A stretch of DNA of 64,000 bases from Ignavibacteria bacterium (GTDB lineage Bacteria > Bacteroidota > Ignavibacteria > Kapaibacteriales > Kapaibacteriaceae), in the NCBI GenBank assembly GCA_016707005.1, contig JADJIQ010000001.1, positions 122,001-186,000 on the forward strand. Reading direction: 5' to 3'. Shown one piece after another: positions 25,756 to 35,100 of the stretch (within the stretch, counting starts at the first letter, position 1; every line of letters begins with the position of its first letter). The notes under the pieces were generated by a model that had not been told where the DNA came from, did no database searches, and saw nothing but the letters and a program-made list of their open reading frames with translations. The position numbers were made by a program, and so were the translations under genes.

Positions 25756-26727
25756 ATGAACTACGTCCAACTCGGCCGAACCGGCCTTAAGGTGTCGCAA
25801 CTCTGTCTCGGAACCATGAATTTTGGCTACTGGATCGAGGAAGCAGACTCTTTCCCAGTGATGTCCAGAGCCCTGGAGCACGGTATCAACTTCTTTGACA
25901 CGGCCAATGTCTATGGCTGGGATAAGGGGAAGGGCAGAACCGAAGAAGTGATCGGTAATTGGTTGACAGAAGATCCATCACGCAGAGATAAGATCGTCCT
26001 GGCCACAAAACTGTACGGTCAGATGGGGGATGGTGTGAACGACCGCGGTTGTTCCGCCTATCATATCCGCAAGGCATGTGAAGATTCGCTGCGCCGACTG
26101 AAGACGGACCACATCGATATCTATCAGATGCACCACATCGATCGTTCCACACCATGGGATGAGGTGTGGCAAGCAATGGAACAACTCGTTCGCGAAGGAA
26201 AGATCCTCTACGTTGGCTCATCGAATTTTGCGGCATGGAACATTGCGCAGGCAAACGAACTCGCAAAGAACCGATACTTCCTCGGACTCGTTAGCGAACA
26301 GAGTGTGTACTCGCTGTATAATCGTCACATCGAACTCGAAGTGATCCCCGCAGCAAAGGCGTATGGAATGGCTATGATCCCATGGAGTCCGCTGGCAGGG
26401 GGCTTGTTGTGCGGGATCTTCTCTGTAGACGATGCCGTTCGCAGAAAGCGTCCTCAACTCATCGCTGCCGCAGAAAAGAAACGTCCGCAGATCGAAGCTT
26501 ACGAAGCACTCTGCCGTGAGATCGGCATGGACTATGCCGATGTTGCCCTTGCGTGGATCCTCCAGCGCGATGGAGTAACAACTCCCATCATCGGACCGCG
26601 CACGGTTGAACAGATCGATGCAAATGTCCGCACGCTTGACGTACAGCTCACGCCGGAGGTTCTGGCCAAACTCGACGTTATCTGGCCCGGTCCGGGCAAT
26701 CAGGCCCCGGAAGCCTATGCGTGGTAG
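25756..26727 (+). CDS. Aldo/keto reductase
   Basis: 323 aa (beta/alpha)8 NADPH-dependent oxidoreductase. The tetrad is visible: Asp and Tyr in INFFDTANVYGW, Lys in IVLATKLYG, His in IYQMHHIDRS. LGRTGLKVSQLCLGTMNFG at the N-terminus and TTPIIGPRTVEQIDANV near the C-terminus are typical of the AKR11/YghZ-Tas branch. The physiological substrate is not predictable. ATG 25756 is chosen because any earlier in-frame start would encode repeat-array sequence. Transcription probably ends at the hairpin at 26757-26786. Confidence 0.93.
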   Translation: MNYVQLGRTGLKVSQLCLGTMNFGYWIEEADSFPVMSRALEHGINFFDTANVYGWDKGKGRTEEVIGNWLTEDPSRRDKIVLATKLYGQMGDGVNDRGCSAYHIRKACEDSLRRLKTDHIDIYQMHHIDRSTPWDEVWQAMEQLVREGKILYVGSSNFAAWNIAQANELAKNRYFLGLVSEQSVYSLYNRHIELEVIPAAKAYGMAMIPWSPLAGGLLCGIFSVDDAVRRKRPQLIAAAEKKRPQIEAYEALCREIGMDYADVALAWILQRDGVTTPIIGPRTVEQIDANVRTLDVQLTPEVLAKLDVIWPGPGNQAPEAYAW

Positions 26728-26734
26728 AGCGGCG

Positions 26735-28192
26735 TCAGATCCTGAAACGAAGAAACCCCGTGGCAAGTGACACCACGGGTGTTTTGTTCACGAGGTAGGT
26801 AACAAGATCGCGTGAGGTAAGCCCCATCTCCCAAAAGCCGTCGAAGACGGAGAAGAGGATGGAGACTGGGACAAAGACGCCCATGTTGCTTCCGCCGCCG
26901 ATGCCGATGCCGAGTTTGAGCCATGGAGTTGCTCGATAGTTTGCTCCGCCGCTCACAACGGGCTGACTCATTGAACCGGCTGTGGTGTTGAGTGAGGCAA
27001 CCGCATCGATGCCAAACTGGAGTCGGTAACTATAGAAGAACGATGCTCCGAACTTGATACGTGTTGGAAGTTCCGCATCGGCCGACTGAAGTCCTTCCCA
27101 TTTGAAGAACTCTCCGTCACCCGTGATCTTCTGTGCTTCATTGAAGATGTTGTAGCCATCGAATCCTGTGCTCGACAGTCCATTGAGGATCGTATCGCCC
27201 GCATTGTAGACGTTGCCGTCAAACACCATCTTGCCCATATCAACAATCGATGCACTCAACGTCCACCGATCGAACTCCACCGTTGCACCCACATCCAATC
27301 CCCACCCTGTACCGATCGGAGCAAGTGCACTGCCGGGGATCACGGACGGAGTTGTGGCCTTCCCGTAGTTGATGCCGAAGAAGGGGCTTAGGGCACTGCG
27401 AGCAACGAACGATGCTTGTTGTACTCGTGCATCGAGATAGGCGTAGGATTCAAAGTACTTTACCGTTGCGCCGGCATAGACCTTTACACCGGCCACGTCC
27501 AGGATCTTCAGTCCATACGATCCGGCGAACTCTCGGAACCACAACATGGAAAGCACCGTGCCATCGAAGAGTTCGGAGTAATACTTTGGTGCGGTGGCGA
27601 AGGCAACAGAATCACCATTCCAATTCACTGCCAAGGAATCGAAATACGGAGAGTCTCTTCCCTTGAAGATGAGGTTCGCAGCTTCATCATTAAGGATGAA
27701 TGTTCCCGTTGCGCGTTCTCGTACGGTTAGAGCAAAGCCACCGAAGTCTTGAGATTGGTAAGATGCACCGATAGCGATCACATCTGCATTGAAGCGCATG
27801 CCTCCATCGGAGAACGCCTCAACTGCAGCCTGTTTCTGTGCCGATGTGAATGTGCCGCTGCTAGATTGAAACATCAGGTCGAAGATATCTCCACGTGCAA
27901 GAGCATTGCTGTGGGCGGAGAAGCCCCCTTCGATGGCTGTGAAGGCCCAATCTCGACGTCGGCGTTCGGATCCGCCCATCATCGGAGTGGCAAGAGAGAA
28001 GATCTGAGCTTCCGGCACGAATCCGAGGTTGGCAGGGTTGATGCCGACACATTGATAATCAGTGGCCGTGGTAAGGATGAAGCCGGCGTGACCGATGCGT
28101 GCAAAGTCACTTGTTTCTGACTGCGCAGTGATGATGACTGAACCATAGAGTACAACCACAACAAGCGCGGAGAACCGCGCTGCTAGGGTCAT
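26735..28192 (-). CDS. DUF5723-like outer-membrane beta-barrel protein
   Basis: 485 aa from ATG 28192, which overlaps the Gfo/Idh stop as ATGA. The signal peptide spans about residues 1-24 (LVVVVLYGSVIITAQ). The N-terminal block (ATDYQCVGINPANLGF) and long alternating hydrophobic strands such as KLGIGIGGGSNMGVFVPVSILF, ending in an aromatic-rich strand, fit DUF5723, a Bacteroidota outer-membrane barrel family related to PorP/PorV-type proteins. It has no sorting domain of its own. Its role is unknown; it could carry or anchor surface proteins. Confidence 0.75.
   Translation of the reverse strand: MTLAARFSALVVVVLYGSVIITAQSETSDFARIGHAGFILTTATDYQCVGINPANLGFVPEAQIFSLATPMMGGSERRRRDWAFTAIEGGFSAHSNALARGDIFDLMFQSSSGTFTSAQKQAAVEAFSDGGMRFNADVIAIGASYQSQDFGGFALTVRERATGTFILNDEAANLIFKGRDSPYFDSLAVNWNGDSVAFATAPKYYSELFDGTVLSMLWFREFAGSYGLKILDVAGVKVYAGATVKYFESYAYLDARVQQASFVARSALSPFFGINYGKATTPSVIPGSALAPIGTGWGLDVGATVEFDRWTLSASIVDMGKMVFDGNVYNAGDTILNGLSSTGFDGYNIFNEAQKITGDGEFFKWEGLQSADAELPTRIKFGASFFYSYRLQFGIDAVASLNTTAGSMSQPVVSGGANYRATPWLKLGIGIGGGSNMGVFVPVSILFSVFDGFWEMGLTSRDLVTYLVNKTPVVSLATGFLRFRI
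26757..26786 (+). terminator. Probable terminator of the aldo/keto reductase gene
   Basis: A 7-bp stem (CCCGTGG / CCACGGG) with a 9-nt loop is followed by TGTTTTGTT on the plus strand. It lies inside the 3' coding end of the convergent DUF5723 gene. Confidence 0.6.
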
Positions 28193-29154
28193 TGTCGTAC
28201 CAGATCGTCTATCCATTCTGCGATGCGTACAGCTTGTGCTCCGTCGTGAAGAGTGACCGCTGCATTCGAACCCGTGCGAATACTCTCCAAGAACGAGCGT
28301 TGTTCCTCGGCAATGGCGTTCACGGATTCAACAGTAGGTGTGTCGTAAACGATCACCTTGTCTCCGTGACCGGTGTTCACAGTCCCAAGCGGCACTTGAT
28401 GACTTGGCTCCAGGGCATTGGTCTCGATCAAACGATAGAGCTCCACTGCACCGGTAGCAAGATCCAGCGACACGTAGCTGTCCTTCTGAAAAACCCTCAC
28501 CTTACGCATTGGTTTCGCGGAAATGCGAGAAGCCGTCACATTTGCCACACAGCCATTGGCGAAGGTCAGTCGCGCATTGCAGATATCCGGGGTATCCGTA
28601 AGCACTGCAACACCCGTTGCCTGGATGTCCACGATCTCCGAACCCGTCATCCACAACAAAAGATCGATATCGTGGATCATCAGATCGTGGATCACACTCA
28701 CATCTATTGCACGAGGTTTGAAGGGGGCTAATCGGTGCGCCTCAATGAACAGAGGCGACACATTGTAAGCCGCAAGTGCGCGAATGGCCGGATTGAAACG
28801 CTCAACGTGACCCACCTGGATCAGTCGGTCCGTTGCTTCTGCACGACGCATCAAGTCCTGCGCCTCAGAATACGTTGCCGTTACGGGCTTCTCAATGAAG
28901 CAATGAAAGCCCCTCGAAAGGCAGTCGATCGCCAATGAATGATGCAGCAACGTAGGCGCTGCGATCACCACCGCATCCACGTCCGGCATCGACGGAAGAT
29001 CCGGATACCACTGTGCCCCATGCTCCAAGGCAACGGCAGAACCCCTTGTTTCATCGGGGTCTACAACGCCTACAAGCGTTACATCTGGGTTCTGAGCAAG
29101 AAGTCGAGCATGGATGGATCCGAGATGACCGGACCCGATAACGGAGAGACGCAT
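28189..29154 (-). CDS. Gfo/Idh/MocA family NAD(P)-dependent oxidoreductase
   Basis: 321 aa. An N-terminal Rossmann fold with GSGHLGSIHARLL leads to CFIEKPVTATYSEAQDL, the EKP motif. A C-terminal domain follows with QVGHVERFNPAIRAL and VSVIHDLMIHDIDLLLW, where the H-D-x-x-x-H-D pattern supplies the catalytic His. The HVERFNPA variant is common in family members encoded with lipid A and surface-sugar genes, including the UDP-GlcNAc 3-dehydrogenase type. No lpx gene is adjacent here, so that substrate is only a suggestion. It is preceded by a heptamer array abutting its probable promoter. Confidence 0.88.
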   Translation of the reverse strand: MRLSVIGSGHLGSIHARLLAQNPDVTLVGVVDPDETRGSAVALEHGAQWYPDLPSMPDVDAVVIAAPTLLHHSLAIDCLSRGFHCFIEKPVTATYSEAQDLMRRAEATDRLIQVGHVERFNPAIRALAAYNVSPLFIEAHRLAPFKPRAIDVSVIHDLMIHDIDLLLWMTGSEIVDIQATGVAVLTDTPDICNARLTFANGCVANVTASRISAKPMRKVRVFQKDSYVSLDLATGAVELYRLIETNALEPSHQVPLGTVNTGHGDKVIVYDTPTVESVNAIAEEQRSFLESIRTGSNAAVTLHDGAQAVRIAEWIDDLVRQ

Positions 29155-29157
29155 GCG

Positions 29158-29165
29158 TAAAAATA
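29158..29165 (-). promoter_or_regulatory. Putative -7 box (TATTTTTA) of the Gfo/Idh gene
   Basis: It matches TAnnTTTG at 7 of 8 positions and ends 3 nt before the ATG. It continues directly into a heptamer array whose unit on this strand is TTCGCTA, so the box looks like the last, modified unit of the array. Confidence 0.35.
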
Positions 29166-29210
29166 GCGAAACAGGAACAGCGAATAGCGAATAGCGAATA
29201 GCGAATAGCG
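29166..29210 (-). repeat. TTCGCTA/TTCGCTG heptamer array upstream of the Gfo/Idh gene
   Basis: About six 7-nt units read in the gene's sense direction, first TTCGCTA and then TTCGCTG. The GAACAGC form of the unit also occurs at 4904-4927, 40862-40985 and 45004-45045. Confidence 0.8.
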
Positions 29211-29217
29211 AACGTCA

Positions 29218-29356
29218 GGTCCCTCGTCGCTCCGCTCCTCGGGATGACGCTACTCTCGATTCTTCTCTAAGTATAGAAAAGCGAGACGACAGCGTCATCC
29301 CGAGGAGCGGAGCGACGAGGGACCTCTTCGCCCCTCGACTTCGCTCGGGGTGACGA
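29218..29356. repeat. Palindromic element: perfect 34-bp inverted repeats with 39-nt spacer, plus a third half copy
   Basis: Arms 29218-29251 and 29291-29324 are exact reverse complements of 34 nt and contain CGGGATGACGCT / AGCGTCATCCCG. The spacer is AT-rich. A related but different half unit with CTCGACTTCGCTCGGGGTGA follows at 29331-29356. The arms share the G-TCCCTC ... CGCTCC ... GATGACGC layout of the GIY-YIG repeats. The element lies between xerC and the Gfo/Idh gene, both on the minus strand. Confidence 0.85.
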
Positions 29357-29363
29357 ACGCCCC

Positions 29364-30263
29364 TTACTCCGACCTCGGGTGCGCCTTCTTATACGCGTCC
29401 TTCAACCGTTCCACGCTGACGTGGGTGTAGATCTGGGTTGTGGAGAGGGAGGAGTGACCGAGCATGTCGCTCACGGCGGAGAGGTCTGCGCCGTTATCGA
29501 GGAGGTGTGTAGCAAAGGAATGCCGGAGCATGTGAGGGCTCTTCCGCTGGGCTTCGGTGATGGTGCCTAGGGAGCGTTTCACTATGCGCCATGCGCTCAC
29601 GCTGGTGAGACGTTTACCTCTGTCTCCGAGGAAGAGGGCTGGGTCTTCTGGGGAGGGGGCTAGTTGACCCCGCATTTCGAGGTAGAGGTCGATACTCTTG
29701 ATGCTCTCTTGTGTGACCGGGACGACGCGTTCTTTGGACCTCTTGCCGACTACCCGCACGGTTCGTTGTCGGATATTGATGTCGCCCAGATCCAATTGCA
29801 GGGCTTCGCTCAAACGCAGGCCGGATCCGTACAGCAATTCACAGAGTGCGCGGTCCCGTCTTCCGCTCACGGTTGTCAGATCAAAGACGTCCCAGAGATC
29901 ATCGGCTTCCTTCTGTTGCAGGAAGGAGGGGAGTTTCTTGTCGATCTTGGGCGAGGTAAGCAGCGAGGCCGGATTGTGGTCCAATTCTCCCGAGCGTACA
30001 AGGAACTTGAAGAAGCTCCGTACGGCTGCCAGCTTCATGCGAAGGGAACGTTTGGCAAGCCCCTTATCGTGAAGCCAGCCAAGGAAGGGGCGGATGTCTG
30101 CCTCCTTGATATCGGCAACGGCGGGCTCTGAGCCCCAGGATTCCTCCAAAAAGGCCTGGAACTGTTCCAAGGCCTTGGCATAGGCCAAAACGGTGTGCTC
30201 ACTCGAGGCCTTCTCAACATCGAGCGCGGTGAGGTACATCCGTATCGCTACGCTGAACTGCAT
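29364..30263 (-). CDS. xerC: Tyrosine recombinase XerC/XerD
   Basis: 299 aa. An N-terminal SAM-like DNA-binding domain (TVLAYAKALEQFQAFLEE) precedes the catalytic domain. Active-site residues are Arg in LYGSGLRLSEAL, Lys in VVGKRSKERVVPV, His and Arg in HMLRHSFATHLL, His in MLGHSSLSTTQ and the nucleophile Tyr in IYTHVSVERL. Length and motif spelling fit the chromosomal Xer recombinase that resolves chromosome dimers at dif, rather than a phage or integron integrase. Only one Xer gene is in view, so XerC versus XerD is not certain. TATGTTCG ends 3 nt before its ATG. Confidence 0.92.
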   Translation of the reverse strand: MQFSVAIRMYLTALDVEKASSEHTVLAYAKALEQFQAFLEESWGSEPAVADIKEADIRPFLGWLHDKGLAKRSLRMKLAAVRSFFKFLVRSGELDHNPASLLTSPKIDKKLPSFLQQKEADDLWDVFDLTTVSGRRDRALCELLYGSGLRLSEALQLDLGDINIRQRTVRVVGKRSKERVVPVTQESIKSIDLYLEMRGQLAPSPEDPALFLGDRGKRLTSVSAWRIVKRSLGTITEAQRKSPHMLRHSFATHLLDNGADLSAVSDMLGHSSLSTTQIYTHVSVERLKDAYKKAHPRSE

Positions 30264-30266
30264 CCC

Positions 30267-30274
30267 CGAACATA
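30267..30274 (-). promoter_or_regulatory. Putative -7 box (TATGTTCG) of xerC
   Basis: It matches TAnnTTTG at 7 of 8 positions on the minus strand, 3 nt before the ATG. A divergent TATATTCG at 30278-30285 on the plus strand could serve the ALDH gene, with about a 19-nt leader. Confidence 0.35.
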
Positions 30275-30304
30275 CGGTATATTCGCAAGTCTAGGGATCA
30301 CATC

Positions 30305-31747
30305 ATGTTGCATATCAGAAACTACATCAACGGGCACTACTGCGATCCTGTCGGCGACGTGTGGATCGAGAATGTGAACCCGTCTACGGGCGAAGTGTAT
30401 TCGCTCGTGGCACGGAGCACCCAGATCGATATCGACGCGGCGGTCAATGCTGCCCGGGAAGCATTCCCTTTTTGGTCACGGATGACGTCCAAGGCGAGGT
30501 CCGAGATCCTCTTGGAGGTGTCGAGACGGATCAAACTCCATCTCGATGATCTGGCGCTTGCGGAGTCAACGGACCAAGGAAAGCCCCTTTCCCTGGCTCG
30601 CAGTATGGATATCCCTCGCGCCATCGACAACATGGCGTTCTTTGCTACGGAGATCCTGCACACGCATACGGATGCGTATCAGACCGACGAAAACACGATC
30701 AACTATACGACCCGACAGCCCATTGGCGTTGTTGGTTGTATCTCTCCCTGGAATCTTCCGCTCTACCTTTTCACATGGAAGATCGCACCGGCCCTCGCGG
30801 CCGGGAATACGGTGGTTGCCAAGCCGAGTGAACTCACACCGATGACGGCCTTCATGCTTGGTCAGATCTGTACGGATGCCGGACTTCCTCCGGGTGTTCT
30901 CAACATCGTCCATGGTCTCGGCGCCGAATGTGGAGCTGCCATCGTGGCACATCCGGATATCAAGGCGATCTCGTTCACAGGCGGCACAGTAACAGGCAAG
31001 GCCATCGCAGCTGTTGCGGCACCGATGTTCAAGAAGCTTTCGCTCGAGCTCGGCGGAAAGAACCCTACCATCGTCTATGATGATGTGGATGCTGTCCACG
31101 TAGCTCGGATGGTGGCTCGAGCGGCCTTCACCAATCAAGGAGAGATCTGCCTCTGCGGATCGAGGATCTTTGTGCAACGTGGTGTGTACGAGACCTTCCG
31201 CGATGCACTTATCAAGGAGACAAAGAAGTTCGTTGTTGGTGACCCGCTCTTGGAAGAGACCCGGCTTGGTGCACTTGTCAACGAAGCCCACATGCATAAG
31301 GTGCTCGGATACATCGAGCTGGCTCAAGCAGAAGGTGGACGTGTGATCCTTGGTGGTAAACGTGTGATCCCTGACGGACGATGTGCAAGGGGCTTCTTCG
31401 TTGAACCCACACTAATCGAGGGATTGGATGCAGCCTGCCGAGTGAACCAAGAAGAGATCTTTGGACCGGTTGCTACCATCATGCCCTTTGATACAGAGGA
31501 TGAAGTGATCACATGGGCCAACTCTACCATGTATGGTCTGGCTGCATCAGTATGGACGACCAATGTTGGACGTGCTCACCGCACAGCCCATCGGTTGGAA
31601 TCCGGCATCGTCTGGGTGAATACCTGGCTCAACCGAGATCTCCGTACGCCCTTTGGAGGCGTGAAAAGCAGTGGCGTTGGACGCGAAGGCGGAACCGAAG
31701 CACTGCGCTTCTTTACAGAACCCAAGAACATTTGTCTTCAGGTTTGA
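30305..31747 (+). CDS. Aldehyde dehydrogenase, 2-(amino/hydroxy)muconic semialdehyde dehydrogenase-like
   Basis: 480 aa NAD(P)-dependent ALDH. The catalytic Glu is in LSLELGGKNPTIV and the nucleophile Cys is in FTNQGEICLCGSRIFV. IGVVGCISPWNLPLYLFTWKIAPALAAGNTVVAKPSE-type segments form the cofactor cleft. The combination NQGEICLCGSR with the C-terminal LNRDLRTPFGGVKSSGVGREGG is typical of ALDH8-like enzymes that oxidise 2-aminomuconic or 2-hydroxymuconic semialdehyde. The RidA-family gene starts one base after the stop, as in aminomuconate pathways, which strengthens that assignment. No ring-cleavage dioxygenase is in the window. Confidence 0.9.
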   Translation: MLHIRNYINGHYCDPVGDVWIENVNPSTGEVYSLVARSTQIDIDAAVNAAREAFPFWSRMTSKARSEILLEVSRRIKLHLDDLALAESTDQGKPLSLARSMDIPRAIDNMAFFATEILHTHTDAYQTDENTINYTTRQPIGVVGCISPWNLPLYLFTWKIAPALAAGNTVVAKPSELTPMTAFMLGQICTDAGLPPGVLNIVHGLGAECGAAIVAHPDIKAISFTGGTVTGKAIAAVAAPMFKKLSLELGGKNPTIVYDDVDAVHVARMVARAAFTNQGEICLCGSRIFVQRGVYETFRDALIKETKKFVVGDPLLEETRLGALVNEAHMHKVLGYIELAQAEGGRVILGGKRVIPDGRCARGFFVEPTLIEGLDAACRVNQEEIFGPVATIMPFDTEDEVITWANSTMYGLAASVWTTNVGRAHRTAHRLESGIVWVNTWLNRDLRTPFGGVKSSGVGREGGTEALRFFTEPKNICLQV

Positions 31748-32164
31748 ATGGATAAGATCGTCATCAATTCCGATCGTGCACCGGAACCCGTAGGTGCGTA
31801 CCCACATGCTCGCAGAGTAGGGAACCTCCTGTTTCTCAGCGGAGTAGGTCCGCGTGAACGAGGGACAAAGGTGATCCCTGGCGTTACGCTCACTGAAGAT
31901 GGCACCATTCTTGACCATGATATCACTGAACAGACCTTGAGTGTGTTCCGGAACATTCGATACATCATCGAGGATGCCGGGTCACGTTGGGAGAATATCA
32001 TCGACGTGCAGGTTTACTTGACCGACATGAAGAACGATTTTCCTGTGTTCAACAAACTCTATGCAGAACATTTCGCAGGCGTAGATGCCTGCCGGACAAC
32101 GATCGAGATCGGCGCCCTTCCAACGCCGATCGCCGTCGAACTGAAGGTCATTGCGACGATATGA
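31748..32164 (+). CDS. RidA-family protein, possible 2-aminomuconate deaminase
   Basis: 138 aa. Typical RidA/YjgF text: PVGAYPHARRVGNLLFLSGVG, QTLSVFRNIRYIIEDAG, IIDVQVYLTDMKNDFPVFN and CRTTIEIGALPTPIAVELKVIA, with the ligand Arg in the R-T-T-I-E segment. RidA proteins hydrolyse enamines and imines; the aminomuconate deaminase subgroup acts next to an ALDH8-type enzyme. ATG 31748 abuts the ALDH stop, so the two are coupled. The stop overlaps the next ATG (ATGA at 32161-32164), although the giant surface protein is functionally unrelated. Confidence 0.9.
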   Translation: MDKIVINSDRAPEPVGAYPHARRVGNLLFLSGVGPRERGTKVIPGVTLTEDGTILDHDITEQTLSVFRNIRYIIEDAGSRWENIIDVQVYLTDMKNDFPVFNKLYAEHFAGVDACRTTIEIGALPTPIAVELKVIATI

Positions 32165-35100
32165 AGAGCCCCCTCCTCCGCTTCCTCCTTGTACTTGTCT
32201 GTGGAACGTTCAGTATTGGACTGATGAGTGCGCAGCCGCGCATTTCCTACATCATGCCCGATATCGGAACAACACGCATGGCCACGTATGTAGAGATCAT
32301 CGCTCCCCATGCCGCAAATGGTGGATATGGGGCTGATGGTGTCTCTCTCAATAATCCGGGCGATGCCATTCGCGTGGTATGTGAACGCAGTTCAGACACC
32401 ACCAAGGTGAAGATCGGTCCGGTAGTGGTGAGCTGGGACGGACGTCTTATTTCCACACACATCTTCGTTGATCCGCTCGTTCAACCAAACAGTGCTGATT
32501 GGCAATTGCTGAGTCCGGAATTCCGCATTCCGATCCGTGTGATCATCAACGGCGTTCCATCCAACATCGATACGTTCTATATCGTCAAACCGTGGCCGCT
32601 TGGAAGTGTTGCCACCATCTCGGAGCGTGTTCTCGGAGAAGGTCAACTCGGTAAGAGATCGCGCAGAGGGGCAATGATCGTTGACTCGCTTGTCCTTATT
32701 GGTGGTCAGTCCTACAGCGTGTCTTTGCGAGATTGTGATGCGAACACCACCGGTAACCAAGGTTTGCTCCCGTTCGTCCTGATCTCTCCGAGTGTGATAC
32801 GCGGAGCAGGTACAGCCGAGATCCATGCCGATGCCATTGGTCAGGATGCTGGTCCAGGTGGCGGTGGCGGAGCCGGCGGATATCACAACCTTAGTGGTGG
32901 CGGAACGCGCGGAACGAACGGTGGTAATGGATACACCGGTGGCGGACCGGGCGGTTTTAATAATAACGGTCTGCCCCTTCCCCCGAATGAAAAGCAGAAG
33001 CCCGGTACGGGGTCGGGTGAAGACCTCGCAAAGAACAATGCAAACACCCGGGGCTCTGCCTCCTTGAACGGTTTGCCCGGCGGTGAATCCACAACGGCCT
33101 ATGAAAACGCCGGCGGTGGTACAGGACATCCGTTTGGTCAGAGCGGTCAGGGTTGTGATGCACGCAATACCTGCGTCACGGCCGGACAATACGGCGCCGG
33201 CTCGGGGGCTCGTGAGGGTAGACGTGGCGGAGCGGGTGGGTATGGCGAAGCCGGTGCATCGGAAAGTGGATTCGACCACGGCGGCAAGATCCACGGCAAT
33301 CCCTTTATCGTTCCCTTGGCTGGTGGTTCCGGTGGGGCTGGTGGTAACCCCGACGTAACCAACAAGGCCAGTGGCGGCGGCGGTGGCGGAGGTGCGATTT
33401 CTATTCATGCGAATCTGACGGCTGACCTTACAGTCTATGCTCGAGGTGGCTCTCCGAGTCGCGAAGACATCCTTGGCGGTTGTGGCTCCGGTGGGGGAGC
33501 GATCATCGGGTCCCGACTTGATAACGCTACGTTCGGGTTCTTCTCAGCACAGGTAACAGGCGGAACGGATCCGAACCCAAATCCAAACAGCAGGCATCTT
33601 GCCGGTGGACTGGGAAGACGTAGGTACGAAGGACGTATCCCGTTGGATATCCCCGTGCAGGTTGGACTCCTTACCGACACACTCACGAACTCTCTTCGTC
33701 AGCATCGCTACAGCGGCTACGCCAATGGAAGTGATCTACAGATCTATATCAAGCCGGAGAACGGTCCGTGGCAGCTTGGCCCTGTGATCTCCGCCTATCA
33801 AGCCGGTACATCCGGTTCATGGCGTCAGAACATCACATGGCCCGGCAAGGACACGCTCTACTATGTAGCTGTGGGTCAGCGCGTTACAAATCCCGTAGCC
33901 GGATCATATACAGATGAACCCGAGATCGTGTTCTCTCAGTCGGCATGGAACATCATTCGCATCTATGGTCCAGCCATCATCGCCGGTAATCGCAATCTCG
34001 ATATGGGGCTCTACCAGTGTCCGGGATCGAAGCTGCGTGATACCGTGTGGATCAGTAATAAGGGTGAATCGCCCCTTGAGATCTCTTCCGCTACGTTCCT
34101 AACACCACCGGGCTTCACCCTCGCTGAACCAACAGTGTTCCCGGATACGATCTATCCGTTTGATTCAACGGCCTATGTAGTGGAGTTCTCACCGGTGGCC
34201 GGACAGAATGGGATCATCAACACAACTCTCCGACTTGAGAATTCAGACACGTCTGCAGGAGCCGACCCATTCGATATCGCCATCCGTGTGGATGTGCGTC
34301 CGTATGACTTCACCTATACATGGCGCGGGATCCAGGCAGATACGATCGACATCGGCAGGTTGTGTGTTGGCCGTCCGTTCACCGATCCTATCACGATCCG
34401 CAATCTTGGGTCTTCAACGGTAACGATCGTTGGTTTTACATCAACGAGTCCGGCCATTCTCGGTGCTAATGGAAACACTCCATTCGTTGTTCCCGGACCA
34501 CTTGGCTTCTCAACGGTGAACATCACCTTCCTTGCACGCAGACTTGGTGTGAATGTGATCCCGGTATTGGTACAACTCAAGGAATGCGCATCTCCAGATA
34601 CATTGTGGATCAGACATGAAGGTGTTGAGTCTTCGATCACTGTGATTGGCACGGGGCAGTTCGGGACAGTTCGTGTTGGTGATACGCCTCAGCTGACATT
34701 GGAGATCCGTAACACCGGGACAAGTGATCTGAGTATCCCTTCTCTTCCTCCCGTTCCTGCTCCGTTCAGACTTGTCTCAGCACTGCCACCGCCGCCTGCA
34801 CTGATCGCACCAGGTGCGTCGATGCTCTTAACCTATGCCTACGAACCAACAGCAGTTGGTAGTAGTGCCGTGGTGCGGAAGATCGTCACTGATTCAACGG
34901 CGAGAAGCTGTCCGGACTCGGTTGAGTTTGTTCTCTCCGGCAGCGCCAATGCATCGGTACTTACTTTGTCGAAATCATCGGTGAATTTTGGTGCTGTTAC
35001 TTCGTGCGACTCCCTCGTTGATAGCATCACGGTACGAAATGCCGGAAGCACGGTTGTAACGTTGCTCTATCCGCCGTTCTTCAATGGCCCCGATGCTACA

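Noticed and set aside
28255..28300. tRNA-like T-loop text (TTCGAACCC)
   Set aside because: It is within the Gfo/Idh coding sequence and no cloverleaf can be drawn around it.
29364..30263. XerC gene as the integrase of a mobile element
   Set aside because: Length and motifs are those of chromosomal Xer; no attachment-type repeats or cargo genes flank it.
31987..32160. Upstream extension of the giant T9SS protein
   Set aside because: It lies in another frame of ridA, and the signal peptide begins exactly at ATG 32161.
32392..33408. 338-codon minus-strand frame opposite the giant T9SS gene
   Set aside because: It is the complement of the glycine-rich region (GGN codons give long open antisense frames); no family similarity, and the plus-strand gene has signal peptide, repeats and sorting domain.
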